A stretch of DNA of 64,000 bases from Kuafuiihalomonas sp039024635 (GTDB lineage Bacteria > Myxococcota > Kuafuiibacteriia > Kuafuiibacteriales > Kuafuiibacteriaceae): positions 10,376 through 74,375 of the forward strand of contig JBCCQA010000028.1 in the NCBI GenBank assembly GCA_039024635.1, given 5' to 3'. Position 1 is the first letter of the stretch. Every line of letters begins with the position of its first letter. Made by a program: the position numbers and the translations under genes. This document shows, piece by piece, positions 18,101 to 25,349 of the stretch. Below the pieces are notes generated by a model that was not told the DNA's origin, searched no databases, and worked only from the letters and a program-made list of their open reading frames with translations.

Positions 18101-19019
18101 GCCCGACCCGGGCCAAGGCGGCAGCCCGCACCTTCTGCTCCAGAGGACCGTCTCCATAGGCTTGGGCAACGGCAGGACCCACGTCGAACTGGGCGGCCAA
18201 CGCGAGCGCGAAAGCGAGCCGTCGCCCCGGCGACTGGGGCTGCTCGACGCTTTCGCGCTGGAGGATGCCCAGGTCCTCCCGAACAGCTCGCATGACGGGC
18301 AGTCGCCTCGCCACGGACCAAAGCACTTCCGAGGGCGCTTGGTCGCCGTGCTCGGCCAGCAGGGCGAGAAGGACCTGGGCCGAGGCGTGCCAAGGATCCG
18401 CGGTGACGAGGGCTTTCAGTCGGGGGACAGCCTTGGCTTGGGCCTCTTGGGCTGAGATTCGGAGGAGGTCGTTCTCGAGCAGGTCGGACGCCGCCTGCAC
18501 ATCGGCCGAGCTGCCTTGGAGAAGCCGCTCGACGAACCCCGCCGGATAGGCGGTCGAGTTGGCGTGGAGCAGGAGGATGGCCCTTCGTCGGTCCCCCCGG
18601 GCAGCCTCGAAGGCGGCTTCCAGGGCCACGGGCGGCACTTCATCGGCGTGGAGGACGGAGTCGACCAGGTCCTCGTCGACGGGAGCATTCTCGGTCCAAG
18701 CGGCGAGAAAGACCCGGCTCGCTCGGGCCCGGGCCGCGAGCGGCCGAAGCCTGTCTAGGTTCACCGGTTCGATCGGAAGTTCTGCAAGGCCAGAGCGGCG
18801 CAAGGCCTCCAGCTCCCAAGCCGAGCGGAGGGCGCTCCGAGCAGATTGGAAGGCGTGGGTTTCGAGGGCGCGCTCGGCCAAGCCCAGATAGTGATTGGGG
18901 TCGGCCAAGGAAGAGGCGTCTGGGTCCTCGGCCAGAAGCTCCGTCCGAATCTCCGAGAGCCGAGTTGGCGTCGTTGCGCAGCCCAGGACCAAGAGCCAAA
19001 GCACGCACGCCCACCTCAT
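12114..19019 (-). CDS. Giant transglutaminase-fold lipoprotein (2301 aa)
   Basis: The start at 19019 gives a lipoprotein signal peptide with the lipobox LVLGC (Cys14); the longer frame upstream is not signal-like. Most of the protein (about 60-1500) is alpha-helical and TPR/solenoid-like with many Ala/Leu/Glu helices. A beta-rich region around 1600-2000 is unassigned. The C-terminus holds a transglutaminase-like domain: RRGDCTEYS (Cys2215), HAWVAYHDG (His2249) and EVDPTN (Asp2264) form an intact catalytic triad. It should sit lipid-anchored in the inner or outer membrane facing the periplasm. Substrate unknown; such domains act as proteases, cross-linkers or amidases. Upstream of shc in the same direction. 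Confidence 0.85.
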   Translation of the reverse strand: MRWACVLWLLVLGCATTPTRLSEIRTELLAEDPDASSLADPNHYLGLAERALETHAFQSARSALRSAWELEALRRSGLAELPIEPVNLDRLRPLAARARASRVFLAAWTENAPVDEDLVDSVLHADEVPPVALEAAFEAARGDRRRAILLLHANSTAYPAGFVERLLQGSSADVQAASDLLENDLLRISAQEAQAKAVPRLKALVTADPWHASAQVLLALLAEHGDQAPSEVLWSVARRLPVMRAVREDLGILQRESVEQPQSPGRRLAFALALAAQFDVGPAVAQAYGDGPLEQKVRAAALARVGLAQKLEAWPNEPSRFLGLQFAAAFDPETNPDSLPGRALAAAVRSSGAAPSRVDFWGLVHGLDPSLPLRIGAADPLIVALLEDCLGATIDDCSERYWDVQSATVGGFDEVDVEALLQILPKLKHVDADWLRIEGQLQASTMPLLEKALLKLANRRVAKSVAYHRALFWTNLWRNEFEEADRLLAMLSPAVPEQEVAAHYILQDDLVSGRATFEQAMSAYVASQRLWNAELSVSEEDGPAELEGPSWTERLQLATRAANEGQAQRVETALAPLEGQLPGRAGHMLSVLLASAALAKGESDQARMLLEGLPRSSRHRRFLNIELSDDPEIRARRTLELFLADRDFAAARRFGLALVAQTPGPELVGALRTWSGHSIVFDANLDHEGAQGRDLRILLEGELYERLELAARGAQVPSWRIRSLINERLPQVLGEASVEEARRLLSPRYEFALAPEQRAMLRLLVGDFSADEAPSPRAAFFFREVGAVAMPTELRARFAHYFYRNQDAEAALALAEEATQLGMDGMVCRLLIDADLVDAAAKPCVRAWPSREPELAVALAGLAVEHPWSLEGTGMRAEDLFATDPETDEELGGAWVRHKVEWLATRGEGEAAAQVYERQWLAAPATMWRQRDVSRPVQRAIAIHAPVTATSLQYYNGASLAPVGLAVRGIFAAAGDDLLAMELYGWAAEAAVQRMGEASEDEGLIALIEFVRLGPSVARADIERGSLKAEDISDVYDSFFSQQSSIHVRHLARHPESDFILMAIAEQTIPPGTIGLPRVLRAHARHPSVGGLSVLAAQIALRLQTPQAKASAAEAVADSLQAGSRDLRLPYLASVLAPPRSHSEGLPDFLRSAPALVAHLKGTEQTMRAVGARLHEDQEVGMELALPGEQGSEDDGLSFEREGLRIHVERQANVSRQSSEVLFPTLRREFEAGESIWVEEVELAGRPTMLALTPVGSTVLLQAIRVEQQWLEKLVLVAPPELFEARQAEVWWALHTYRSTDGFLSAENAAMISQLGRFWSGDERRALLRAFFVQNHESEAPCPKDMTPDLWADVFKVLPASDRARVVACSNPGDAGLLGPLAALDDDPVVARFGAEAIEASPECTVQLLQAVPLIQRSDQTTRPFGALQLMALLPEEARRRAGKSMVRASDVAHVQAIVAHYFFGDGLGEDLLATDLRSGTIETASLVAASLRSSASEEAVVEAAYARLADTNKAETKDEILLVKRLLWGLAPRLDEKTIQAFDDLYARIPELSDQLGGGVYAEGLPSRYEALAQAIEGGKRVEDLEEELRPVATWIFGTSTQPRDWRKDELHDLVAPKDGMLVRLAEPELLAPLLRTMTKAVDFGEGPSGGMLRTVLRRLSDQLDHTLPSGLLVPGAPMTCASSGKHRVLCELQVEDMDALRRRLASTRDGLELTSIPEGLIVGAGTMATLTAVPSLFMSGLLKHQAAKPSVEPRDTRLAQSFRMNTELLGESAEGIVRFTLFEGGAFRKDNVSMLADGRRALVGKPSAFKDLIGAPDQAPLSVEDRNWLGGRTSGAHALLFEEGQSGAPGRLSVTMTGDGVEVRLRLQGDKEETSQDTLERLAGGLPEGALNRLVVGGPATSFFAGLVEQIGSDVAVPLPTWWIDPERPFALGWYEGQALENGWVLVLPEPDEDRASSEDNPEHFETRDGFAVISPVDGLRAEALARLGDKQRLPIEGFILGQVDNEASASAMEASLYGGFIPTQTRMVAGMFTQLVRMSQKSELEGATSEQGELLVRASMRFAKRDDDTATLPVVAAALARPRNTLMLPRVVRVDDARRPMTLIFESPAARELGRLFAEGHRNEVELGEGMTRVTIHPGPSDAQTEAGPEAKDLELPPGAIRSLARTLIREEDAVEERVRKLMGWVESNLSYELTGQALSSEAVLNRRRGDCTEYSVLLADLLRASGIPARLRLGFMATGNTMTAHAWVAYHDGETWKEVDPTNPELIVGSGHIATSVVDMMALLSFSDFEIVAVETR

Positions 19020-19219
19020 GTCCGCATCGCTCTCCAGTGCTGGTCCGTGCGTCAAGCGGGGTTCTTTGGTCGGCATCGTCGTCGACCACGCTGCGGCGCG
19101 CGTCGATGGGCTCCCGCGTGGGATTGGTTCCGTGATGCTGTGAGGGGGCACCCTCGGCCATCGAGGCTTGATGGGATCGAGATGCGCCGCCCCGTCGGGG
19201 CCGGCTCCTCTCCGGAGGG

Positions 19220-19235
19220 CATCCGACTTCGGATG
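19220..19235. other. Hairpin in the divergent leader between two envelope genes
   Basis: CATCCG and CGGATG (6-bp arms, 4-nt loop) lie at 19220-19235. A second small hairpin (GCCCC/GGGGC, 19189-19201) and the palindrome CTCCGGAG (19210-19217) stand just before it. Three dyads within 50 bp upstream of the ATG at 19283 suggest a control region, but nothing identifies a regulator. Confidence 0.3.
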
Positions 19236-19282
19236 GGCCAAAAATTGGACGGGCTTTCGGCTTGGGGGCTGAATGGGGTGCG

Positions 19283-20377
19283 ATGAGTCAGGCGGCGGAC
19301 ACCCTGGAGCCTACATCGGATCGGCGGGCCTCCCCGCGGGTTCCGGTGGAGCGGACCGTCAAGCTGGGGCCGGCCCATCGGCCCACTCGAGCGACGCTGA
19401 GCGCGGGGGACATGTCTCGTTCTGGGGTCTTCGTCGAAGCGTCGGTGCCGGTCCGGGTGGGGGCGCGCTTCAGTGCCGAGCTGGAGCTCAGCTCGGGCGC
19501 CCACGTCTACATTCCCGAAGCCGAAGTGGCCCACGTAGGTACGGGTCCCAACCGCGGATTCGGTATCCGATTCATCGACCTTCCAAACGAGGTGAACCAG
19601 CTCCTGGCAGAGGAGATGGCGCGCCTGGATCCTGCCCCCATGCCGACGGTCACCCCGGCCCTCGTTCTCGCCGAAGATGAAGACGACACCGATGCCCCCG
19701 AGCATGCGCCGGGCGCCTCGGCCTGGATCGAGCCCATGACCGAGCTGCCTGAGCCTTTGGACACCACTATCGATAGGAGACCCGCCATGCGTATGCCTAG
19801 CCACTGGACGATCATGCTCGGACTGGGCTGCGTCTTCCTTTTCGCGGCCGCGGTCTTCGTGGTCATGGCCGAGCTGGAGGCCAAGCCTCCTTCGGTGCAA
19901 AGCGTCCCCCTCGAATCGGGTCTTCCCAGCGAGACCCACGACGTCCTCATGGAGCGAGCCGAGGCGCCCCCCATGGAGCCCGTTCCGGAAGAGGCGGTGG
20001 ATCTCGCCCCCCTTCCCCTGGTGCCGGAGCGAACCCCGGTTGCTGCCCACGCGCCCGAGGCGGCCCCGCCGCTGCCTATGCCCGAGCCTTCGCCGGTCAT
20101 GGATGGTGAGCCCCGCATGATCGAGTTCGACGTGCCGACCGACGCTCGGGTGAAGACCTCCTACGCCCTGTCCAAGCCCCCTCGTTTCGTGATCGATCTG
20201 GTCGGCGTCGACCGCGCGCCCGCTTCGAGGGGCGAGGATCCCATGGTCACGCGAGTCCGCTTCGGTCTCCACCCCGGTTTCTCGAGGCTCGTTCTCGATC
20301 TGCGTCGCCCGCTCGAGGGCGGTGATGCCCGGCTTCGAGGCGGGCGCCTTTCGGTTCGTCTCGTGCCTCGCTCCTGA
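19283..20377 (+). CDS. Transmembrane PilZ-AMIN fusion protein
   Basis: A 364-aa protein (ATG 19283 preferred over the upstream TTG 19262). Residues 10-110 form a PilZ domain with both c-di-GMP-binding motifs intact: RASPR at 15-19 (RxxxR) and DMSRSG at 43-48 (DxSxxG). An acidic/proline linker leads to one transmembrane helix at about 174-196. A long Pro/Glu-rich spacer follows, then an AMIN-like beta domain at about 280-364 (RFVIDLVG, GFSRLVLDL), a module that in PilQ and AmiC binds the periplasmic face or peptidoglycan. The order implies cytoplasmic c-di-GMP sensing linked to a periplasmic wall or secretin contact. It is divergent from the giant lipoprotein. Confidence 0.85.
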   Translation: MSQAADTLEPTSDRRASPRVPVERTVKLGPAHRPTRATLSAGDMSRSGVFVEASVPVRVGARFSAELELSSGAHVYIPEAEVAHVGTGPNRGFGIRFIDLPNEVNQLLAEEMARLDPAPMPTVTPALVLAEDEDDTDAPEHAPGASAWIEPMTELPEPLDTTIDRRPAMRMPSHWTIMLGLGCVFLFAAAVFVVMAELEAKPPSVQSVPLESGLPSETHDVLMERAEAPPMEPVPEEAVDLAPLPLVPERTPVAAHAPEAAPPLPMPEPSPVMDGEPRMIEFDVPTDARVKTSYALSKPPRFVIDLVGVDRAPASRGEDPMVTRVRFGLHPGFSRLVLDLRRPLEGGDARLRGGRLSVRLVPRS

Positions 20378-20429
20378 GCGGCTTGCCCCCCGACCGGGGA
20401 AGTGCGTCGCTCTCTTCGTGGCCCCCGTT

Positions 20430-20930
20430 GTGACCGTCCGCGCCCCGGCGCGCGCCGAGCTGGGGCATCTGCCCGAGATCGAGCGGGCGGCTGCCAGGCT
20501 CTTCGCGCCCTACGGCCTGGACGGGCTCTACACACAACACGTGTGCACCCTCGCTCAGCTCGAAGCGGCGCGGGCTGCGGATCGTCTTCGGGTAGTTGCC
20601 CTCGACGACGGACCCCCGTTGGGCTTCGCGTTGCTCGTCAGTTTGGGCCCCTGGGCCCAACTCGCCGAGCTCGACGTCTTGCCCGAGTTCGGCGGTCAAG
20701 GGCTCGGAACTCGGCTGCTCTTGGAGGCTATCGAATGGGCCCGGGCACGTCGGCCGGGGCTGGTGCTGTCTACCATGCGCGGGCCACCCTGGAACGCGCC
20801 CTTCTACGCCAAGCACGGCTTTCGGGAGGTCACGAAGCTGGATCCCTCGATGAGGAAAATCCGGGCGGCGGAGGCTCGGCTCGGCTTTCCGATGGCGGAG
20901 AGGGTCGTGATGCAGCGGCTCTTCCCCTGA
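20430..20930 (+). CDS. GNAT-family N-acetyltransferase
   Basis: About 166 aa from a GTG at 20430 (another GTG at 20418). GNAT motifs are visible: LAELDVLPEFGGQGLGTRLL (acetyl-CoA loop, Q/RxxGxG/A type) and NAPFYAKHGFREV near the end. These enzymes transfer an acetyl group from acetyl-CoA to an amine; the substrate cannot be predicted. It begins about 50 bp after the PilZ-AMIN gene, on the same strand, and ends 21 bp before the convergent response regulator gene. Confidence 0.85.
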   Translation: MTVRAPARAELGHLPEIERAAARLFAPYGLDGLYTQHVCTLAQLEAARAADRLRVVALDDGPPLGFALLVSLGPWAQLAELDVLPEFGGQGLGTRLLLEAIEWARARRPGLVLSTMRGPPWNAPFYAKHGFREVTKLDPSMRKIRAAEARLGFPMAERVVMQRLFP

Positions 20931-20951
20931 GCGCGCCGCCCACTCGGCCTC

Positions 20952-21431
20952 TCAGACGAAGGTCTTGAGGATCTCCTGCTGAATGCCCTGCAGGTCCGAG
21001 TAGGCCCGATTGATCTCGTTGATCTTGCTCTGGAGCCGGGAGACCAGGTGCCGCTTCTCGAGGCCGTTTCGGATGACGAGCTGAAGGTCGTCGTTGTCCC
21101 ACGGTTTCTCGATGTACTGGTACAGACCCACCTCGTTAATCCCCTTGATGGCGTTCTCCTTGTCGGCGTAGCCGGTGAGAATTATCCGAGGGGCCTCGGG
21201 GTGAAGATCGCGAACCTTGGCCAAGAAGGTGATCCCGTCCATCTCAGGCATCAGGTAGTCGGACAAAATCAGGTCGACCTCGCCCTTCTCCAGATAGCCC
21301 AGGGCCTCTCTGGCGGACTGGAAGGTGTGGACCTCGTACTCGGTCTCCAGGCTCAGATAGGCGTTCAGGCTCGTGAGCACCATCTCTTCGTCATCGACGA
21401 TGACGATGACGTCTGCTCGCTCCTCGGCCAC
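20952..21431 (-). CDS. Single-domain response regulator with C-terminal coiled coil
   Basis: A 159-aa CheY-like receiver: acidic pocket Asp13/Asp14, phospho-acceptor Asp58 (SDYLMPEMDG), Thr86 and Lys109 are all present. After the receiver (about 1-125) there is a heptad-like helix (about 125-155: LVSRLQSKINEINRAYSDLQ) but no DNA-binding or enzymatic domain, so it probably signals by protein contact. GTG start at 21431. It is the last gene of the sfsA - Npt/HEAT - cNMP-binding run, 56 bp after the cNMP gene. No histidine kinase is nearby. Confidence 0.92.
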   Translation of the reverse strand: MAEERADVIVIVDDEEMVLTSLNAYLSLETEYEVHTFQSAREALGYLEKGEVDLILSDYLMPEMDGITFLAKVRDLHPEAPRIILTGYADKENAIKGINEVGLYQYIEKPWDNDDLQLVIRNGLEKRHLVSRLQSKINEINRAYSDLQGIQQEILKTFV

Positions 21432-21487
21432 GGCGACGGTCTACCGCCCCCCGAACGAGGTGGCCAGCCGAAAAGCCCCCCTCCCTT

Positions 21488-21919
21488 TCATGGCGCGCCG
21501 CGAACGATCCGACCCAAGCCTCGAATGCGTCGGACCATACCCTTGAGGATGGCCTGGGTGACCTGGACATTGTCGGCCAGGACGTCGACGAAGTCCTCCC
21601 GGGCAATGGCCAAGGCCTGACTCGGTTCGACGGCCGTGGCCGTGACCACGCGGCGCTCGTCGTCGAAGAGGGCCCAAGTGCCGAACGGTTGGCCCGCCCG
21701 GGCAATCGTGACCTCGGTCTCTCCCCGATGAAGTCGGACCGCGCCCGAGACGACCTGATACATGAGCTCGGCCGACTCGTCCTCGCGGAAGACCGTCTCT
21801 CCTGACTCGAACTCGACCTCCTCCGCAACTGCGGCCAAGTAGGCGAGGAGCTCGGTCGGCACCTCGGAGAAGATGTCCACCTCTTGCAGCAGGATGACCT
21901 TCTCGATGATGGTCCTCAC
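21488..21919 (-). CDS. Cyclic nucleotide-binding (CAP_ED) domain protein
   Basis: A 143-aa stand-alone cNMP-binding beta-barrel domain. Features: LLQEVDIFSEVPTELLAYLA opening helix, FRED...LMYQVVSGAVRLHRG strands and the phosphate-binding cassette region GQPFGTWALFDDERRVVTATA, in which the usual GE..L...R.RTA pattern is altered (FGTWALFDDERRVVTA), so ligand binding is uncertain. No DNA-binding domain. The GTG start overlaps the stop of the Npt-HEAT gene as GTGA, implying coupled translation and a functional link to that transporter. Confidence 0.85.
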   Translation of the reverse strand: MRTIIEKVILLQEVDIFSEVPTELLAYLAAVAEEVEFESGETVFREDESAELMYQVVSGAVRLHRGETEVTIARAGQPFGTWALFDDERRVVTATAVEPSQALAIAREDFVDVLADNVQVTQAILKGMVRRIRGLGRIVRGAP

Positions 21920-24528
21920 GAAGCCGCCTCCAGATGCTGCAACGTCTCTTGCACAAGCGGGTGGAGATCTCGAGTCCCGGCCAGGGCTCCTGGCCCCTGA
22001 AGCTCGGCCCTTGCATAGACTGCCGTCGCCCGAAGCCAAGGGTCGGCCTGTTTCATCCACGCTTCGAACAGCGGGTCCAAGGTCTGGGCCTTGGGTTCCG
22101 ATTCGAAGAGTCCCAGGAGCTCGTCTTTCAAACCTCCGCGGATGGTGTTGTCGAGGTACTCCAGGACCTCGGCCCGAGCTCGACCCAGCCCGTAGTAGGC
22201 GTCCCGCATGGCTTCCCGCCCGTGAAGAAGGCCCAAGAGCGAGAAGATCTCTTCCAGACTCCGCTCCCACTGTTCCTCCAGGGTCCGCTGGAAGAGTCGG
22301 GTCCCCGGTCCAGGCTCCGGGCGGCCCCCCAAACAGCGGCGGGTGGCGCGGATGAGGCGTGCGGTGCGGATGCGCGCTCTGAGCCATCGGCGGAGACGCC
22401 GTCGAGGCAAGAAGCGAGGCTGGACCCGGCTCAGGCCCTGAAGGGCCGCGCCCGAGATGATGGGCTGATCGTCTTCGAGGAGCTCGACCAAGGCTTCGGT
22501 CGAAGGACCGTCGGCCACGTCGGCGAGGGTGCGGATGGCCGCTCTTCGGGCGGCCAGGGGGGCCTTGGCGTCGAGGGCCAGCTCGCTCAGGGCAGGGACC
22601 GAGATTGAGCCGAGCGCGGCCAAAGTGCGTCGGGCGGCGCCCCGAAGCTCGCGTTGCGCCAGCGCCTCGATGAGCCAGGGAACGAAGCGAGGATCCTGGG
22701 CCTTCGCCATGCCCTGGATGGCCCCGTCCACGACGTCGAAGGGGGCGTTCTCCAAGAGGCCTCGGAGGGTGGACTCGAAGGGGAGGCCCGAGGCCGCGAC
22801 CGCGCTCGCCAGAGTGGCCCGGGCCTCGGGAAGAGCGCGGAGCCGCTCGATGCGGGCCGGCGTCAACAGATCGGGCTGTGGGCTTTCGGTGAGGACCCGA
22901 AGCGCCGCCGCCGCCCGGGCCCCCGAACCGTCGAGCATGGCGACCATCGCGTCCTCCCTGCCCTCGCGCCGAAGGCGCAGGAACAAAGCCTCTCCCTGGA
23001 CCTCGGGATCTTCGTCGTGGTCGATGAGGTGATCCAAGACCTCTATCGGAAGCGCATCGGCTTGATGACCCATCAGGTTGAGGGCCCGCCGTCGAACCTC
23101 GGCCGAAGGGTGGTCGAGAAGGGGGCGGAGCTCTCGAGAGAGACCCATGACCCCAACCGACTCTGCCAGGTCCAGCAGATAGACCAGCTGCCGAGGTTGG
23201 CTCGACTGCAGGGCAGTCTGCAGAACCTCGGCCACCGCCGCTTCGTTCATCCCCGTCGTGAGGGCGGTGTCGTCCAGACGGCGCGTCTCCAGGGCCCTCC
23301 GGAAGGCGTCGACGTAGGCGCTTCGAAGTCGACCCACCGTCCACAGCGAAACGGCGGCCAAGAGCAGGACCGGCCCACTCAGCTGGGCGTAGGACCAGCC
23401 GAGAGGACCGGTCAGCCCAAGGACGAGGAGGGCGCCTACGCCGGTGGCGGCAGTGTCTACGGTGGTGTCGATGAACAGTTTCGCGCGCTGCTTCACGGAA
23501 GCGGGCACGGGCAGGAACACCACTTCGGTGGCGGCTTTGTGGATCGAGTGGCGAAGGCCTCCGTCGGCGGCCTTGGGGGCGGCGGCGAAAGGGAAGCCGG
23601 GGCCCGCGAACAGCAGCCCGGCCCCTGCCCCGAGGGCAGTGGGCAGCGCCGCCAGGGCCGGACCGAGGCCAAAGCGGCGCAGCAGCCAGGGGGTCAAGAT
23701 GAGCTGTACGCCGAGGCTCGAAAAGCTGATGGCGGCGAAGAAGAGGCCGAAGAAAGCCGCCTTTTGCTCGGCTTCTAAGAAGCTTTTCTCGACCAGACTG
23801 TTGAACTGCACGTCGACGAAGACCGCGACCAAGCCGATGATCGTCGCGTTCAGGGCCAGAAGACGGGGCAGGCGTTCGTCCGCGCCCGCGTCATCCTGCG
23901 AAGCGGCGCGTCGGCGCCGGGAGCGGCTCTCGAAACTGGAACGAAGCGGTGGCGCCCAACGAAGGACGAGCACGACCGAGACCAGCACCAGCGCCGCCAG
24001 GAGGAGCAGGTTCGAAGTACCGAGCCGCGAAGCTACTGCGCCGGTGAGAGCGCCGCCCACAATCGAACCGATGATGCCCCCCGTTCCGATGAGGCCGAAC
24101 ACACGCCGCGCTTCTCGAGGGTCGAAGGCCGAGTTGGCCCACAGCCAGATGAGGGAGGTCGTGAGCAAACCCAAGAGCTGAACGAAGACGAAAAAGGCGT
24201 AGAGCGCCCATCGGGCTTCGGTGGCCAAGACCCAGCGAAAGGCCAAGAGCAGGACGGCCAAGGCGCCGAAGGTGGCGGGCACCAGCTTGTCGGGCTGCAG
24301 ACGGTCGGCGATCTTTCCATAGGCGAAGGCGGTCAGTCCCCCCGCACCGGCGACCGCAAGCAGCACCCAGGGCAGACCGGCCACGCCCTCACCCTGAAGA
24401 AACAGGGCGTTTCGAGCCGGCTTGAGCACGTAGATCGCGGTCAGGGTGAGAAAGTAGGCGCCAAACATGGGCGCCATCCGCGGGAGGTCCCCCGGCTCCA
24501 AGCCCAAAGCTCGTCGGAGCGCCGCCAT
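21916..24528 (-). CDS. Npt1/Npt2-type (ATP/ADP translocase-like) transporter fused to HEAT repeats
   Basis: An 870-aa protein. Residues about 15-410 form some 11-12 membrane helices resembling the Npt/TLC nucleotide-transporter family (LKPARNALFLQGEG near the start; HKAATEVVFLPVPASVKQRAKLFIDTT in the second half). Residues about 430-720 are HEAT-like repeats (for example DHPSAEVRRRALNLMGHQ, LRGAARRTLAALG, PLAARRAAIRTLADVADGP), presumably cytosolic. The remainder is helical and charged. Family members exchange nucleotides in intracellular parasites, but free-living bacteria carry related proteins of unknown substrate. It is coupled to the downstream cNMP-binding gene by a 4-bp overlap. Confidence 0.82.
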   Translation of the reverse strand: MAALRRALGLEPGDLPRMAPMFGAYFLTLTAIYVLKPARNALFLQGEGVAGLPWVLLAVAGAGGLTAFAYGKIADRLQPDKLVPATFGALAVLLLAFRWVLATEARWALYAFFVFVQLLGLLTTSLIWLWANSAFDPREARRVFGLIGTGGIIGSIVGGALTGAVASRLGTSNLLLLAALVLVSVVLVLRWAPPLRSSFESRSRRRRAASQDDAGADERLPRLLALNATIIGLVAVFVDVQFNSLVEKSFLEAEQKAAFFGLFFAAISFSSLGVQLILTPWLLRRFGLGPALAALPTALGAGAGLLFAGPGFPFAAAPKAADGGLRHSIHKAATEVVFLPVPASVKQRAKLFIDTTVDTAATGVGALLVLGLTGPLGWSYAQLSGPVLLLAAVSLWTVGRLRSAYVDAFRRALETRRLDDTALTTGMNEAAVAEVLQTALQSSQPRQLVYLLDLAESVGVMGLSRELRPLLDHPSAEVRRRALNLMGHQADALPIEVLDHLIDHDEDPEVQGEALFLRLRREGREDAMVAMLDGSGARAAAALRVLTESPQPDLLTPARIERLRALPEARATLASAVAASGLPFESTLRGLLENAPFDVVDGAIQGMAKAQDPRFVPWLIEALAQRELRGAARRTLAALGSISVPALSELALDAKAPLAARRAAIRTLADVADGPSTEALVELLEDDQPIISGAALQGLSRVQPRFLPRRRLRRWLRARIRTARLIRATRRCLGGRPEPGPGTRLFQRTLEEQWERSLEEIFSLLGLLHGREAMRDAYYGLGRARAEVLEYLDNTIRGGLKDELLGLFESEPKAQTLDPLFEAWMKQADPWLRATAVYARAELQGPGALAGTRDLHPLVQETLQHLEAAS

Positions 24529-24543
24529 CCAGGCCCGAGCCCA

Positions 24544-25245
24544 TCAGCTCCTGGGCGGAAAGGAAACTCGCAGCTCGATGGGCTGGCCCAGAACGAGCTC
24601 CTCCAGGGTGACCCGGCAGCGGCGAGCCACCAGCCGTACCCCCCCTCTCGCGGCCTCGGCCAAGGCTTCGGCGAAGGCGGGGTCTAGATCGCGGGCCGGC
24701 TCCACCGACTCGACGTCCCGGCGTTGGCACACGAAGAGAACGGCAGCCGAGGTCGCGGGCTCGGCCGAAAGCTGGGTGGCGAGCTTCACTTGGCGGGTCG
24801 CCCGCTCCGAGGGCGCGTCGGGGAAGAAGGCGCGCTTGCCTTCGGCCCAGGTCACGCTCTTCACCTCCAGGAAGAGCTGATGGCCCATCGGGTCGGCCAG
24901 CCGGAAGTCGAAGCGGCTTCGCCCCACGGGGACCTCCGGTCGGTCGAGCTCGAAGCCCGCGAACTCCCTGAGTGCACCACGTTGAAGGGCCTCGTGGATC
25001 AGCTTGTTCGGGAGCTGGGTGTCGAGGGAAACGAGCTCGCCCTCGGCTTGGGCCATGGCGGCGGTGAATCGGGTGCGCCGCTCGGGGGAGCTCGCCGGTC
25101 GGATCCACATGCGGGTCCCGGCCTGAAGAAGGCCCTCCAGGCGCCCGGGATCCGGCAGATGGCACTCGACAAGCGTCTCGTCGGGATCGAGCCGAGCCCG
25201 CACTACGAATCGGTTCGGGCGGTCCACCATGACGCCGGGGCGCAT
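24544..25245 (-). CDS. sfsA: SfsA-family DNA/RNA nuclease-like protein
   Basis: About 233 aa from the ATG at 25245; the longer frame would need a TTG at 25275, and the family typically starts just before RPNRFVVRARLD. SfsA has an N-terminal OB-like domain and a PD-(D/E)xK-like nuclease fold; RSRFDFRLAD...LFLEVKSVTWAEG (Asp, Glu and Lys of the core) and AFFPDAPSERATRQVK fit. First reported as a sugar-fermentation stimulation protein in E. coli. It leads the run sfsA - Npt/HEAT - cNMP - response regulator with a 15-bp gap to the next gene. Confidence 0.92.
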   Translation of the reverse strand: MRPGVMVDRPNRFVVRARLDPDETLVECHLPDPGRLEGLLQAGTRMWIRPASSPERRTRFTAAMAQAEGELVSLDTQLPNKLIHEALQRGALREFAGFELDRPEVPVGRSRFDFRLADPMGHQLFLEVKSVTWAEGKRAFFPDAPSERATRQVKLATQLSAEPATSAAVLFVCQRRDVESVEPARDLDPAFAEALAEAARGGVRLVARRCRVTLEELVLGQPIELRVSFPPRS

Positions 25246-25277
25246 CGGCCCAGGAATGGGAATACTGATGGGCAACA

Positions 25278-25303
25278 GAGGGGACCTACTGGAGGTGCCC
25301 CTC
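25278..25303. other. Strong inverted repeat in the sfsA / flavoprotein divergent region
   Basis: The arms GAGGGG-ACCT and AGGT-(g)-CCCCTC pair over 10 bp with one bulged G and a 5-nt loop. The dyad lies between the likely sfsA start (25245) and the flavoprotein start (25350). It may be an operator or an RNA hairpin in one of the leaders. No T-run follows on either strand, so it is not a classical terminator. Confidence 0.45.
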
Positions 25304-25349
25304 TCGGATCAAGTCGACTTCCGGGTCAGCCCCGTGCCATCGACCAGGA

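Noticed and set aside
12114..19241. 2375-aa version of the giant lipoprotein starting at 19241
   Set aside because: The first 74 residues are not signal-like, while Met at 19019 starts a good lipoprotein signal peptide.
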